Positions 28,911 through 37,796 of a DNA stretch of 49,935 nt are shown piece after piece. Position 1 is the first letter of the stretch. Every line of letters begins with the position of its first letter. Source of the stretch: an uncultured Clostridiaceae bacterium. GTDB taxonomy: Bacteria; Bacillota; Clostridia; TANB77; CAG-508. The translations under genes were made by a program, and so were the position numbers. The notes under the pieces were generated by a model, which made no database searches, was not told where the DNA came from, and saw only the letters and a program-made list of their open reading frames with translations. The stretch lies in assembly GCA_948444845.1 (NCBI GenBank), contig CAOJVB010000010.1, positions 1-49,935 on the forward strand. The letters are read 5' to 3'.

Positions 28911-30021
28911 AATGTTTCCAAACAAACCTAAAATTAGTAATTATAATATGCAGGAAATTGGACTTGCAAAAAGTTTAATAAAAGCAGGTCATGAATGTGA
29001 TATAGTATATTACAATGGAAATGATGAATCAAAAGAAGAATATATAATAACAAATGATATTAAAATTAAAATTTTTTGGCTAAAAGGTAGAGATTTTATA
29101 GGTAATGCATTATATGAAAGAAAAATAGATAACATTATTAGAAACTATGATATTGTACAAACTTCAGAGTATTACCAAATACAAAATATAAAATTATATA
29201 AAATACTTAAAAATAAATTAGTTATATATCATGGACCATATTATAATAAAATAGATATAAAACTAAGAATAAAAATGTTTTTGTTTGATACATATGTAAA
29301 TATATTTAATAGAAAATATAAAAATATTAAAATAATTACAAAAAGTAAATTGGCTGAATTGTTTTTAAAAGGAAAAGAATATAAAAATGTAACAACAATT
29401 GGAGTAGGATTAGATAATGATAAAATAGAAAAAACAGAAATAATTAGCAATTTAGAGGAAATAGAGAAAATAAAAACATTTAAAGGGAATGGTAAATTAA
29501 TAGGATATATTGGTCAACTGGAAAAAAGAAGAAATATTGATTTTATAATAAATACGTTTAATAAAGTTAATAAAGAAAATAAAAATGCAAAATTACTAAT
29601 AATAGGTAAAGGCAAACAAGAATATGAAAAAATGTGCATTGATCTTATAAAGAAAAATAATTTAGAAGACAAAATAATTATTATAAAACAAATAAATCAA
29701 GATTCAATAAAAGAGATATATAAATTAATGGATATTTTTTTATTGGCAACTAGTTATGAAATATATGGAATGGTTCTATTAGAAGCAATGTTTTATGGAG
29801 TACCAGTTATTACTACATACAATGGTGGTTCATCCACTATTATAGAAAATAATAAAAATGGATATATATTAGATTTAGATGAAAAAATGTGGACTAATAA
29901 GATACTAGGAATATTAACTGAAAAAGAGAAAATAGATAGTAATGATATTTCGAATCAAATAAAAAATAATTATACATGGGACTGCTTAGTAAAAAAATTT
30001 ATAGATGAGTACCAATATTAA
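28891..30021 (+). CDS. Family 4 glycosyltransferase
   Basis: 376 residues from TTG 28891, behind GGAGG inside the end of the previous gene (20-bp overlap). The N-terminus reads MKILIIRMFPNKPKISNYNM with an acceptor domain for a lipid-linked chain. The donor domain shows LIGYIGQLEKRRNIDFIINT and LLATSYEIYGMVLLEAMFYG followed by VPVITTYNGG. Codon use is very A/T-rich like the neighbours. Specificity unknown. Confidence 0.85.
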   Translation: MKILIIRMFPNKPKISNYNMQEIGLAKSLIKAGHECDIVYYNGNDESKEEYIITNDIKIKIFWLKGRDFIGNALYERKIDNIIRNYDIVQTSEYYQIQNIKLYKILKNKLVIYHGPYYNKIDIKLRIKMFLFDTYVNIFNRKYKNIKIITKSKLAELFLKGKEYKNVTTIGVGLDNDKIEKTEIISNLEEIEKIKTFKGNGKLIGYIGQLEKRRNIDFIINTFNKVNKENKNAKLLIIGKGKQEYEKMCIDLIKKNNLEDKIIIIKQINQDSIKEIYKLMDIFLLATSYEIYGMVLLEAMFYGVPVITTYNGGSSTIIENNKNGYILDLDEKMWTNKILGILTEKEKIDSNDISNQIKNNYTWDCLVKKFIDEYQY

Positions 30022-30072
30022 TGAATCTTAAAAAAATGGAAAAGATGGATAAATTTTAGAAGGAGAAGATAA

Positions 30073-30963
30073 ATGAACCAATATAAATATACTTTCGTTA
30101 TATTACACTATTATACAATAGAAGATACTAATAAATGTGTAAAGTCTATTTTTGAAAAATGTAAAAATAAAAATGTAGATGTAGTTATTGTAGATAATGC
30201 ATCGCCTAATGGAACAGGAATAGAATTAGAAAAAACATATAAGTCAAATGATAGTGTACATATTTTATTAAATGAAAAAAATTTAGGCTTCGCTAAGGGC
30301 AATAATGTAGGTTTTAAATATGCAAAAGAAAAATTGAATTCCGACTTTATAATAATGTGTAATAATGATACATATCTAATACAAGATAATTTCATAGAAT
30401 TAATAGAAGAAGAATATAGTAATAGTAAATTTGCAGTTTTAGGGCCAAAAATATTATTACCAAATAATAAAATAAATCCTATAATAGAAAAAGTGCCTGA
30501 TATAAAAAATGTAAAAAAACAATTTATAGATATAAAATTAAATCTTATAACTAATTATATATATATTAATAAACTATATAAGTATATAAAAAAAATTTTG
30601 AAAGAAATACTAATTAGTTTAAAATTAAAGAAAAAAATAAAAGTATACAGTGATGTTAATTTAAGAAAAAAAGATATAGTTTTGCATGGAAGCTTTCTAA
30701 TATTTTCAAAAATATATATAGAAAATTTTGATGGGCTAGATGATAGAACATTTTTATATAGAGAAGAGGAAATACTGGCAATAAGACTTAAAAATAATAA
30801 TCTAAGTAGTATTTACAATCCGAAGATTGAAATATTTCATAATGAAGATTCCGCTACAAATGCAGTGACCAAAAATAACAGAAAAAAGGAAATATTTGTA
30901 TGGAAAAACCAAATGGAGTCAACCAAAATATTATTAGAAGAAATGGAGATATATAATGATTAA
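30073..30963 (+). CDS. Family 2 glycosyltransferase
   Basis: 296 residues from ATG 30073 behind AGAAGGAG. The GT-A fold is visible: FVILHYYTIEDTNKCVKSIF, VVIVDNASPNGTGIELE, LGFAKGNNVGFKYA and the DxD-like CNNDTYL. GSFLIFSKIYIENFDGLDDR then FLYREEEILAIRLKNNNL gives the catalytic acidic region. It resembles rhamnosyl- or galactofuranosyl-transferase GT2 enzymes, and glf lies further down the operon. The 3' end overlaps the next gene by 8 bp. Confidence 0.85.
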   Translation: MNQYKYTFVILHYYTIEDTNKCVKSIFEKCKNKNVDVVIVDNASPNGTGIELEKTYKSNDSVHILLNEKNLGFAKGNNVGFKYAKEKLNSDFIIMCNNDTYLIQDNFIELIEEEYSNSKFAVLGPKILLPNNKINPIIEKVPDIKNVKKQFIDIKLNLITNYIYINKLYKYIKKILKEILISLKLKKKIKVYSDVNLRKKDIVLHGSFLIFSKIYIENFDGLDDRTFLYREEEILAIRLKNNNLSSIYNPKIEIFHNEDSATNAVTKNNRKKEIFVWKNQMESTKILLEEMEIYND

Positions 30964-31961
30964 AATATATGAAAATTCAAAAATATATGTATTATGCCCA
31001 GCGTATACTAAAACAGGAGGAACTGAATTATTACATCAATTGGTATGCGAATTACAAAAGAAAAATATAGAAGCATATATTGTGTATAATGGAATAAAAG
31101 ATAATAATAAAAATTACACACCAAAAGATTTTGAAGTATATAAAACAAAATATGTAAAAGAGAAAGAGATAATAGATGATGAACAAAATATTTTAATTAT
31201 TCCAGAAATTCAAATAAAAAAAGTTAATGATTATAAAAAAATAAGGAAAGCTATTTGGTGGTTAAGTGTAGATAACTATAAAAAGAATTATATGTTCTTT
31301 GAAGCTACAAAACTAGTACGGTGTAAAACATGCAATAAAAATGATTATAAATGGAACAATTATATTTCATAAAAATGATTACAAAAAGGCTAAATATCAT
31401 TTATGTCAGTCATATTATGCTATAGATTTCTTAAAAAATAGAGATATAAAAAATATAGAATATCTATCAGATAATATTAATGATACATATATTAATATTA
31501 AAGATAATCAAAAAGAAAGGAAAAATACAGTATTATATAATCCTAAAAAAGGATATAAATTTACTAAAAAGATTATAAAAAAGACAAAGGAAACAAGCTT
31601 TATACCAATTAAGAATTTAAATACCGAAGAAGTAAAAGAACTACTTTTGAAAAGTAAGGTATATATAGATTTTGGAAATCATCCTGGAAAAGATAGATTC
31701 CCAAGAGAAGCTGCTATGTGTGGATGTTGTATAATTACAGGAAAAAGAGGAGCTGCTAAGTATTATGAAGATGTCACAATAGAAGATGAATTTAAATTTG
31801 AGGATAAAAAAAGAAATATAAATAAAATTATAGAAAAAATAGAACTTTGCTTAAATGATTATGAGAATCAAAATAAAAAATTTAATAATTACAGAAAAGT
31901 TATATCAACAGAAAAAGAGAAGTTTATAAAAGATATAGAGAAAATATTTGAAAAAGAATAA
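30956..31961 (+). CDS. Glycosyltransferase-like protein (with a +1 shift at CGG)
   Basis: ATG 30956 gives IYVLCPAYTKTGGTELLHQL, a GT4-like N-terminus. The zero frame meets CGG at 31319, after ...FFEATKLV, and would stop at 31372. Skipping the C gives GVKHAIKMIINGTIIFHKND and continues to TAA 31961, total 334 residues. The 3' part contains YIDFGNHPGKDRFPREAAMC and GCCIITGKRGAA, the donor-domain E-x7-E-like region. Both halves fit one compact glycosyltransferase of the polysaccharide operon. The second half alone lacks a ribosome site. Confidence 0.78.
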
Positions 31962-31974
31962 TAAGGAGAATAAA

Positions 31975-33405
31975 GTGAAAAAATCTATAACAAAAAACTA
32001 CATATATAATTTAACATATCAAATATTAATACTTATTCTACCATTAATAACCACACCATACATATCAAGAGTACTAGGAGCAGAAAATATTGGAATATAT
32101 AGCTACACGATTTCTATTGTAACATATTTTATACTATTTGGTTCATTAGGAATAGCAATGTATGGGCAAAGAGAAATTGCATATTTACAAGACGATAAAC
32201 AAAGATATAGTAAAACGTTTTGGGAAATTTTTATATTAAGATTTATAACAATGTTTATATCTATGGAAGTATTTTACTTCGCATTTGCAAAAGGTGGACA
32301 ATATAGCATTTATTATAAAATATTATTATTAGAAATGATAGCTAATTGCTTAGATATAAGTTGGTTTTTTCAAGGATTAGAAGAATTTAAAAAAGTCGTA
32401 ATAAGAAATACAATAGTAAAGATAGTAAGTATTATATGCATATTTATTTTTGTTAAAAATAGTAATGATTTAATTATATATTTTTTAATATATGTATTAT
32501 CTACATTATCAGGAAATATAACACTATGGACATATTTGTCAAAGTTTTTAACACGAATAAAAATAAAAGAGTTAAACATATTAAAACATTTAAAACCTAC
32601 AATAGCACTATTTATTCCTCAAATAGCAATACAAATATATACTGTTTTGGATAAGGTAATGATAGGAGCAATTATAACAGATAAATCAGAAGTGGGGTTT
32701 TATGAACAGAGTCAAAAAGTAATAAAAATGTTACTTGCAGTTGTAACATCATTAGGAACTGTAATGGTACCTAGAATGGCAAATACATTTGTAAATGGAG
32801 ATACAAAAAAAATACAAGAATATATGAAGAGAGCTTTCAATTTTGTATTTCTTTTAGCTTTTCCTATGATGTTTGGAATATTAGCAATAGCTAATAACTT
32901 TGTACCTATATTTTTTGGACAAGGATATGAAAAAGTAGCAATGCTGATGAGTGTTATTAGTCCAATTCTACTAATGATAGGATTAAGCAATGTAATAGGG
33001 ACTCAATACTTATTACCGACTAAGAGACAGAAAGAATTTACTATTTCAGTTGCGATAGGAGCTTTAGTAAATTTTGTAATAAATATGTTATTAATAAAAA
33101 AATATGGAGCATTAGGAGCTTCGATAGGAACTGTAATAGCAGAAATATCTGTTACAATGATACAATTTATTTTTATAAGAAAAAACTTCAACTTATTAGA
33201 AATATTAAAGTTATCAATTAAATATTTAATAGTATCAGTGATAATGTTTATAGTATGTATAATTATAGGAAATATTATAAAAAATAATTTATATGCCATA
33301 ATTGCACAAGTTGTAATAGGTATAGGAGTATATGGTGTTATATTGTTAATACTAAAAGATGAATTTATATATGCAATATTAAGGAAAATAAAAATTATAA
33401 AATAG
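31975..33405 (+). CDS. Polysaccharide flippase (Wzx / MATE-MOP superfamily)
   Basis: 476 residues from GTG 31975 behind AAGGAG; an in-frame TTG at 31948 lies in the preceding gene. The N-terminus NYIYNLTYQILILILPLITT then PYISRVLGAENIGIYSYT is typical of RfbX-type flippases, with about 14 predicted membrane helices. It should move the undecaprenyl-linked repeat unit across the membrane, upstream of the Wzy-like protein encoded at 26459. Confidence 0.92.
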   Translation: MKKSITKNYIYNLTYQILILILPLITTPYISRVLGAENIGIYSYTISIVTYFILFGSLGIAMYGQREIAYLQDDKQRYSKTFWEIFILRFITMFISMEVFYFAFAKGGQYSIYYKILLLEMIANCLDISWFFQGLEEFKKVVIRNTIVKIVSIICIFIFVKNSNDLIIYFLIYVLSTLSGNITLWTYLSKFLTRIKIKELNILKHLKPTIALFIPQIAIQIYTVLDKVMIGAIITDKSEVGFYEQSQKVIKMLLAVVTSLGTVMVPRMANTFVNGDTKKIQEYMKRAFNFVFLLAFPMMFGILAIANNFVPIFFGQGYEKVAMLMSVISPILLMIGLSNVIGTQYLLPTKRQKEFTISVAIGALVNFVINMLLIKKYGALGASIGTVIAEISVTMIQFIFIRKNFNLLEILKLSIKYLIVSVIMFIVCIIIGNIIKNNLYAIIAQVVIGIGVYGVILLILKDEFIYAILRKIKIIK

Positions 33406-33413
33406 GAGAAAAT

Positions 33414-34517
33414 ATGAAAAAATATGACTACCTAATAGTAGGCTCAGGCCTATTCGGTTCAATATTTGCCTACGAAGCAAATAAAAAAGGAAAAAAATGC
33501 CTAGTAATAGATAAACGCTCACACATAGCTGGAAATATCTACACAGAGAACATAGAAGGAATAAATGTACATAAATATGGTGCACACATATTCCATACAA
33601 GCAATAAAGAAGTATGGAACTACATTAATAAGTTTGCAGAATTCAATCGTTACACAAACTCACCAGTAGCACGTTACAAAGATGAACTATACAATATGCC
33701 ATTTAACATGAACACCTTTAACAAACTATGGGGAGTAGTAACTCCAAAAGAGGCTATGGCAAAAATAGAAGAAGAAAAGAAAGAAGCGGGAATAGTAGAG
33801 CCTAAAAACTTAGAAGAACAAGCAATTAGCTTAGTAGGAAAAACAATATATGAAAAATTAGTAAAAGGTTATACTGAAAAGCAATGGGGACAAAGAGCAA
33901 CCGAGTTGCCAAGTTTTATAATAAAAAGACTTCCAGTTCGTTTTATATATGATAATAACTATTTTAACGATATCTACCAAGGAATTCCAATAGGTGGTTA
34001 CACACAAATTATAGAAAAAATGCTTGAAAGAATAGAAGTAAAACTAAATTACGATTTCTTTGAACATAGAGAAGAACTAGAAAATATAGCAGATAAAATA
34101 ATATTTACAGGTCCAATAGACCAATATTATAATTATAAATATGGAGAGCTAGAATATAGAAGTTTAAGGTTCGAAACAGAAATATTAGAAGAACAAAATT
34201 ACCAAGGAAATTCAGTTGTAAACTACACAGAATATGAAGTTCCATACACAAGAATAATAGAGCATAAACACTTTGAATTTGATACTATGTCACTCAAAAC
34301 AGTAGTAACAAAAGAATACCCAGACAAATGGGATTTAGGAAAAGAACCATATTATTCAATAAACAACGACAGAAATAATAGTTTATATGAAAAATATGCA
34401 AAACTTGCAAAAAATGATAATAAAGTAATATTTGGAGGAAGACTAGGGCAATACAAATATTTTGATATGGACAAAGTAATACTAGAAGCTTTAAAGTGTG
34501 TAAAAGAAAATTTATAA
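33414..34517 (+). CDS. glf: UDP-galactopyranose mutase
   Basis: 367 residues from ATG 33414 behind AGGAG. FAD-binding start YDYLIVGSGLFGSIFAYEAN, then RSHIAGNIYTENIEGINVHK and YGAHIFHTSNKEVWNYINKF, YTEKQWG and FTGPIDQYYNYKYGELEYRS. It interconverts UDP-galactopyranose and UDP-galactofuranose, so the polymer probably contains galactofuranose. Codon use has somewhat more C than the neighbouring transferases. Length is standard. Confidence 0.95.
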   Translation: MKKYDYLIVGSGLFGSIFAYEANKKGKKCLVIDKRSHIAGNIYTENIEGINVHKYGAHIFHTSNKEVWNYINKFAEFNRYTNSPVARYKDELYNMPFNMNTFNKLWGVVTPKEAMAKIEEEKKEAGIVEPKNLEEQAISLVGKTIYEKLVKGYTEKQWGQRATELPSFIIKRLPVRFIYDNNYFNDIYQGIPIGGYTQIIEKMLERIEVKLNYDFFEHREELENIADKIIFTGPIDQYYNYKYGELEYRSLRFETEILEEQNYQGNSVVNYTEYEVPYTRIIEHKHFEFDTMSLKTVVTKEYPDKWDLGKEPYYSINNDRNNSLYEKYAKLAKNDNKVIFGGRLGQYKYFDMDKVILEALKCVKENL

Positions 34518-34530
34518 ACAAGCAAAGGGA

Positions 34531-35070
34531 GTGACAAATACGAAAAAAGCACTAAAAATAATAATCATATTATTAATATCAATAACATGGATGTTGTGTA
34601 TATATAAACTATCTAGTATGAATTCCAACAACTCAAATGGTAAAAGTACAGACATTATAAGTATATTCATAGAAGATGCATTAGAAATTACAAATAACTA
34701 TGGAATAACCTCATCACATCCAAATGAACAAAAAATAGAGAGAGTATCTCAGCTTATTAATGCACCAATGAGAAAAGTTATACATGCTACAGTCTACTTT
34801 GTTTTAACATTTTTTATTATGATACTAATGAATATTGTATTAGAACATAAAAAATACTTTTTGTCAGTAATAATAGCATTAATAATATGTATTATATTCG
34901 CAGGAACTGATGAATACCACCAAACTTTTGTAGCAGGGAGAACAGGGCAGTTATTAGATGTTATAATTGACACAGCAGGAGGAATAATAGGAATATTATT
35001 TTACTCTACATATCAAATAGTATATAAATTAGGATATAAAAAAGCTTTAAAAGAAAAATCAGAAATATAA
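34531..35070 (+). CDS. VanZ-family membrane protein
   Basis: About 179 residues. Hydrophobic segments at about residues 7-24, 85-105 and 110-130, with the VanZ signature FAGTDEYHQTFVAGRTGQLL followed by DVIIDTAGGIIGI. VanZ-like proteins are found beside wall and polysaccharide genes; the first one was linked to teicoplanin resistance. The start is uncertain: GTG 34531 directly abuts GGGA, and no ATG with good spacing follows before the first helix. Confidence 0.85.
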   Translation: MTNTKKALKIIIILLISITWMLCIYKLSSMNSNNSNGKSTDIISIFIEDALEITNNYGITSSHPNEQKIERVSQLINAPMRKVIHATVYFVLTFFIMILMNIVLEHKKYFLSVIIALIICIIFAGTDEYHQTFVAGRTGQLLDVIIDTAGGIIGILFYSTYQIVYKLGYKKALKEKSEI

Positions 35071-35115
35071 GTCGAAAAATGTAAGAAACTTTTCAAAAAT
35101 AAATCAAAAAATCAA

Positions 35116-35144
35116 TTGACATTTCACATAATGCAATATATAAT
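35116..35144 (+). promoter_or_regulatory. Consensus promoter driving a candidate sRNA
   Basis: TTGACA (35116-35121), exactly 17 bp, then TATAAT (35139-35144): a full consensus sigma-A promoter, the strongest in the window. No ORF follows until 35383. Confidence 0.85.
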
Positions 35145-35149
35145 AAATT

Positions 35150-35283
35150 CATAAAAAACAAGGTGAACCCATACTGATTTTAGTTGGGAACGATAGAAAG
35201 TTTAGGTAATTCCATACCGATTTAATTTGGAAATTATTAAAATAGGGGCAGAGTTTATAAAAAACTGTGTTCCTATTTTTATT
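35150..35283 (+). ncRNA. Candidate small RNA with two similar hairpins
   Basis: From about +1 near 35150 the transcript would form two hairpins with similar loops. CCCA/TGGG (35168-35188) has loop TACTGATTTTAG, and TTCCA/TGGAA (35210-35232) has loop TACCGATTTAAT. A terminator follows (AATAGG 35241-35246 with CCTATT 35272-35277, then T5). The duplicated UACYGAUUU loops look like a protein- or RNA-binding element. I do not recognise an established family. The length is about 130 nt. Confidence 0.65.
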
Positions 35284-35308
35284 TTATTAAATATTTTTTT
35301 CAAATGTA

Positions 35309-35355
35309 TTGAAAATCATAATAAATGTGATATAATATTACTTATAAGTAATATT
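35309..35355 (+). promoter_or_regulatory. Promoter and palindromic operator of the toxin-antitoxin-chaperone operon
   Basis: TTGAAA (35309-35314), a 16-bp spacer and TATAAT (35331-35336). A perfect 22-bp palindrome (35334-35355, half site AATATTACTTA) overlaps the -10, where a HigA-type repressor would block transcription. GAGGAGG precedes the first gene. Confidence 0.75.
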
Positions 35356-35382
35356 TGGAAATCGAAAAGAGGAGGAAAATAA

Positions 35383-35796
35383 GTGACAAAAAATGAAAAA
35401 CTACTAAGAATGTTTCAAGTATTAGAAAAAAATAATATATACTGTTCAAATAGTTGCTATAAAGATATAAACAAAATTGTTACTACAAACATAAATACTT
35501 TTATAGAAAAATTTTCGACGGATTTTTTAAGAAAAAAGTTTGAACAATATAATAGATTTGAAAAATTAAAATTAAATGATAAACAAAAGAATGCATTGAA
35601 TGGTAATAGCTTATATAGATATGAATATAGAGAAAATTCCAATTTCAGATGCATATATATAATAGAAGAAGGAGAAAATATAATATTATTATCAGCTTTT
35701 AATGAAGATGGAAATAAAAAAGCAGGAAAAAATTCATATAATGACAATATAGAAAAGGCAATTAATATATATAATAAGGAGGTTAAAGATGAATAA
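35383..35796 (+). CDS. HigB/RelE-like toxin of a TAC system
   Basis: 137 residues from GTG 35383 behind GAGGAGG. The second half fits the Gp49/HigB family (RelE-like mRNA interferases): SLYRYEYRENSNFRCIYIIE, then NIILLSAFNEDGNKK, with paired basic and aromatic residues. The N-terminal part is less conserved. Its stop overlaps the antitoxin gene by 8 bp. Together with the downstream XRE antitoxin and SecB-like chaperone it forms a toxin-antitoxin-chaperone set. RNA cleavage is inferred from family. Confidence 0.75.
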   Translation: MTKNEKLLRMFQVLEKNNIYCSNSCYKDINKIVTTNINTFIEKFSTDFLRKKFEQYNRFEKLKLNDKQKNALNGNSLYRYEYRENSNFRCIYIIEEGENIILLSAFNEDGNKKAGKNSYNDNIEKAINIYNKEVKDE

Positions 35797-36250
35797 GAAA
35801 GGTTTATTAAATACAAATCAAACAATATCAAAAGATACATCAAATGTTGACGAACTTTTAGAATTAGTAGAGATATATTATGCTATATCAAAAGAATTGT
35901 TAAGTTATAGAAAAGAACATAATTTAACACAAGAAGAGTTAGCAAAAAAATTAAGAATGAATCAAACAATGATATCAAAACTTGAAAGCGGTAGATATAA
36001 TCCAACGTTTAAACTTATACATCAAATTAGTAGAAAATTAGATAATTCTAATAAGTTTTTTAGTGATGTACTATTAAATATATTAAAAGAAATAAAAAAT
36101 GTTTCCACTACAAAGTATACACATAATCTAAATAATAAAAATTACAACTATGAATCAGAAGGAAATATCATATATATAACAAAGAAGTATATTAATGAAA
36201 AGGGAGGATTTAATAATGAATGCAATAGCAAATTTACAAATGTTGGATAG
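35789..36250 (+). CDS. HigA-like XRE antitoxin with C-terminal extension
   Basis: 153 residues from ATG 35789 behind AAGGAGG. The HTH lies at about residues 36-90: LLSYRKEHNLTQEELAKKLR then MNQTMISKLESGRYNPTFKL. After it comes an unusual polar tail of about 60 residues (Asn/Tyr/Lys-rich, ending ECNSKFTNVG). In TAC antitoxins such a tail is the chaperone-addiction region that needs SecB. The 3' end overlaps the chaperone gene by 35 bp. It probably represses the operon through the palindrome at 35334-35355. Confidence 0.8.
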   Translation: MNKKGLLNTNQTISKDTSNVDELLELVEIYYAISKELLSYRKEHNLTQEELAKKLRMNQTMISKLESGRYNPTFKLIHQISRKLDNSNKFFSDVLLNILKEIKNVSTTKYTHNLNNKNYNYESEGNIIYITKKYINEKGGFNNECNSKFTNVG

Positions 36251-36638
36251 TTACGTTAAAGAATTTTCTATTAATTTACAAAATAGGATAGAACAAGGAA
36301 TAGAACTAAATATAGATACTAATGTAGGATTTGCAATAAATAATATTACTAAAGAAAAGGAAGATTATAAAGGTCAAATTGAGATGTTTTATGATATTGA
36401 CCTAAAAAGCAATGAAAATGATTTAGGGAAAATTCATATTTTAATGCAAGCAATATTTTCAGGAAAAAAAGAACTAAGTCAAGAGGAATTTACCCAAATG
36501 TTAAAACTAAATGGCGCAACCACAATATCACATCTTATAAGAGCATATATACATACAAATACATCTTTAAGTAATATGCCAATTATAGATACGCCAATGA
36601 TTAATTTTGTAGAATTTTTTGAAGAAAATGAAAAATGA
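36216..36638 (+). CDS. SecB-like chaperone of a TAC system
   Basis: 140 residues from ATG 36216 behind GGGAGG, overlapping the antitoxin gene. The pattern fits the SecB fold: four strands (FSINLQNRIEQ; VGFAINNI; KGQIEMFYDIDLKS; GKIHILMQAIFSG), then helices with TISHLIRAYIHTNTSLSNMP and the family-like ending INFVEFFEENEK. Gram-positive bacteria usually lack an export SecB, so a solitary SecB homologue next to a HigBA pair is best explained as the antitoxin chaperone. It ends in TGA just ahead of a strong terminator. Confidence 0.75.
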   Translation: MNAIANLQMLDSYVKEFSINLQNRIEQGIELNIDTNVGFAINNITKEKEDYKGQIEMFYDIDLKSNENDLGKIHILMQAIFSGKKELSQEEFTQMLKLNGATTISHLIRAYIHTNTSLSNMPIIDTPMINFVEFFEENEK

Positions 36639-36651
36639 TATTTTAATAAAG

Positions 36652-36698
36652 CTCACAAAAAAGTTAGAATAGCTAAAACTATTCTAACTTTTTGTGAG
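36652..36698. terminator. Bidirectional terminator between the TAC operon and the peroxiredoxin gene
   Basis: A stem of about 20 bp (36652-36672 with 36679-36698, one bulge) with A6 and T5 in the arms. The stop codon of the minus-strand peroxiredoxin gene (36681-36679) lies inside the stem. Confidence 0.85.
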
Positions 36699-37414
36699 TT
36701 CTATTTCCGTCATCTAACTTCCTACAACCTTGCTCCGTATCTGCACTAATACACTTCTCAGGATTCTTAAAAGACAAATACCAACTCATCCCATTCCTAT
36801 TTTTAGCAATCTCCTCATTCCTTTTTTGAAGTCCACTAAAAGTACTAGGAGGTGCTACAATAATTGGTTCACAAGGTACCCAGTTAGCAGGAGTAGAACC
36901 TTTACTTTCATCAGAAGTTTGAAGAGCTTCAATACACCTTAAAATTTCAGGAATACATCTACCTATATTTAATGGGTAAACCAATATAAGTCTTACAATA
37001 CCATTATCATCAATAATAAACACATTTCTAACAGTTTCAGTAGTACTAACATCATTAGATATCATGCCATATTTTCTAGCAATAGCTCCATTTCTATCAG
37101 CAATTATAGGAAAAGGTACAACAATACCAGTTTTACAATAAATATCATAAACCCAAGCCAAATGAGCAGGGTTACTATCAACACTAAGCCCAATTAAACA
37201 AGTGTTAAGCCTTTCAAAGTATGTATTTGCTTTACTAAAAGCTATCATTTCAGTAGTACACACAGGGGTAAAATCTCCGTGGGTGCGAAAATAAAACAAT
37301 CCATTTACCTTTATACTGATTTAAAGATATATTTCCCATAGTAGAAGTAGCCTCAAAATCAGGCGCATGTTGACCAATTTTAATATTACCATTCATCATT
37401 ATTTCATAGTCCAT
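36679..37414 (-). CDS. Peroxiredoxin, Prx6/1-Cys type (with a +1 shift at CGG)
   Basis: Reduces peroxides. ATG 37414 behind GGGAG gives MDYEIMMNGNIKIGQHAPDF and then KGKWIVLFSHP. The frame meets CGG at 37279-37277; skipping the C restores GDFTPVCTTE, the peroxidatic-Cys signature, so the join reads FSHPGDFTPVCTTE exactly as in the family. The rest is intact (SVDSNPAHLAWVYDI, FPIIADRNGAIARKYGM, RNVFIIDDNGIVRL). 244 residues, including a C-terminal tail with extra Cys (EKCISADTEQGCRKLDD). Without the shift the protein would lack its first 45 residues and active-site context. Confidence 0.92.
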
Positions 37415-37473
37415 AAAAAATAAACTCCCTTCGACTTTTTATATATATTATGAGAGGGAGGCTAATTTTGTTA

Positions 37474-37489
37474 ATACTAAGTTTAGTAT
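37474..37489. promoter_or_regulatory. Short palindrome upstream of the peroxiredoxin gene
   Basis: ATACTAA-GT-TTAGTAT, 60 bp upstream of the peroxiredoxin start. It might be an operator for the XRE protein encoded just upstream; it does not match a PerR box that I know. Confidence 0.35.
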
Positions 37490-37540
37490 ATAGTAATTTA
37501 AAAATATATTAAAGACATGAAATTCAAAATTGATACTAAC

Positions 37541-37796
37541 TTATAAAAAATGTTCAAAATCTACTAATTTCTTTATTTGCTCAAAAGGTATATCTAAAAC
37601 AATGGACAAAGCAATTAGTTTAAAGTCTTTTACAATCATCTTACCATTTTCTATTTTATAAATTTCAAATCTATCAAGTTCAACACCTAATAATTCTAAT
37701 TTTTGATATAAACCGAGTTTTAGTATAATTCTTCTTTTCTCTATATTCTTTTATTAAATTACCTACTACATTATGTTGTTCATTAAATTTTTTCAT
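37541..37796 (-). CDS. XRE-family regulator, visible only with a +1 shift at CGG
   Basis: Minus strand ATG 37796 behind GGAGA gives MKKFNEQHNVVGNLIKEYRE then KKNYTKT. Here the frame meets CGG (37715-37713) and would stop after 11 more codons. Skipping the C gives GLYQKLELLGVELDRFEIYK then IENGKMIVKDFKLIALSIVL and DIPFEQ, a classic XRE helix-turn-helix of the LDRxxIxKIENGxR type, ending at TAA 37541 (84 residues). Neither half is long enough to be noticed alone. It lies upstream of the peroxiredoxin gene on the same strand and may regulate it. Confidence 0.75.
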
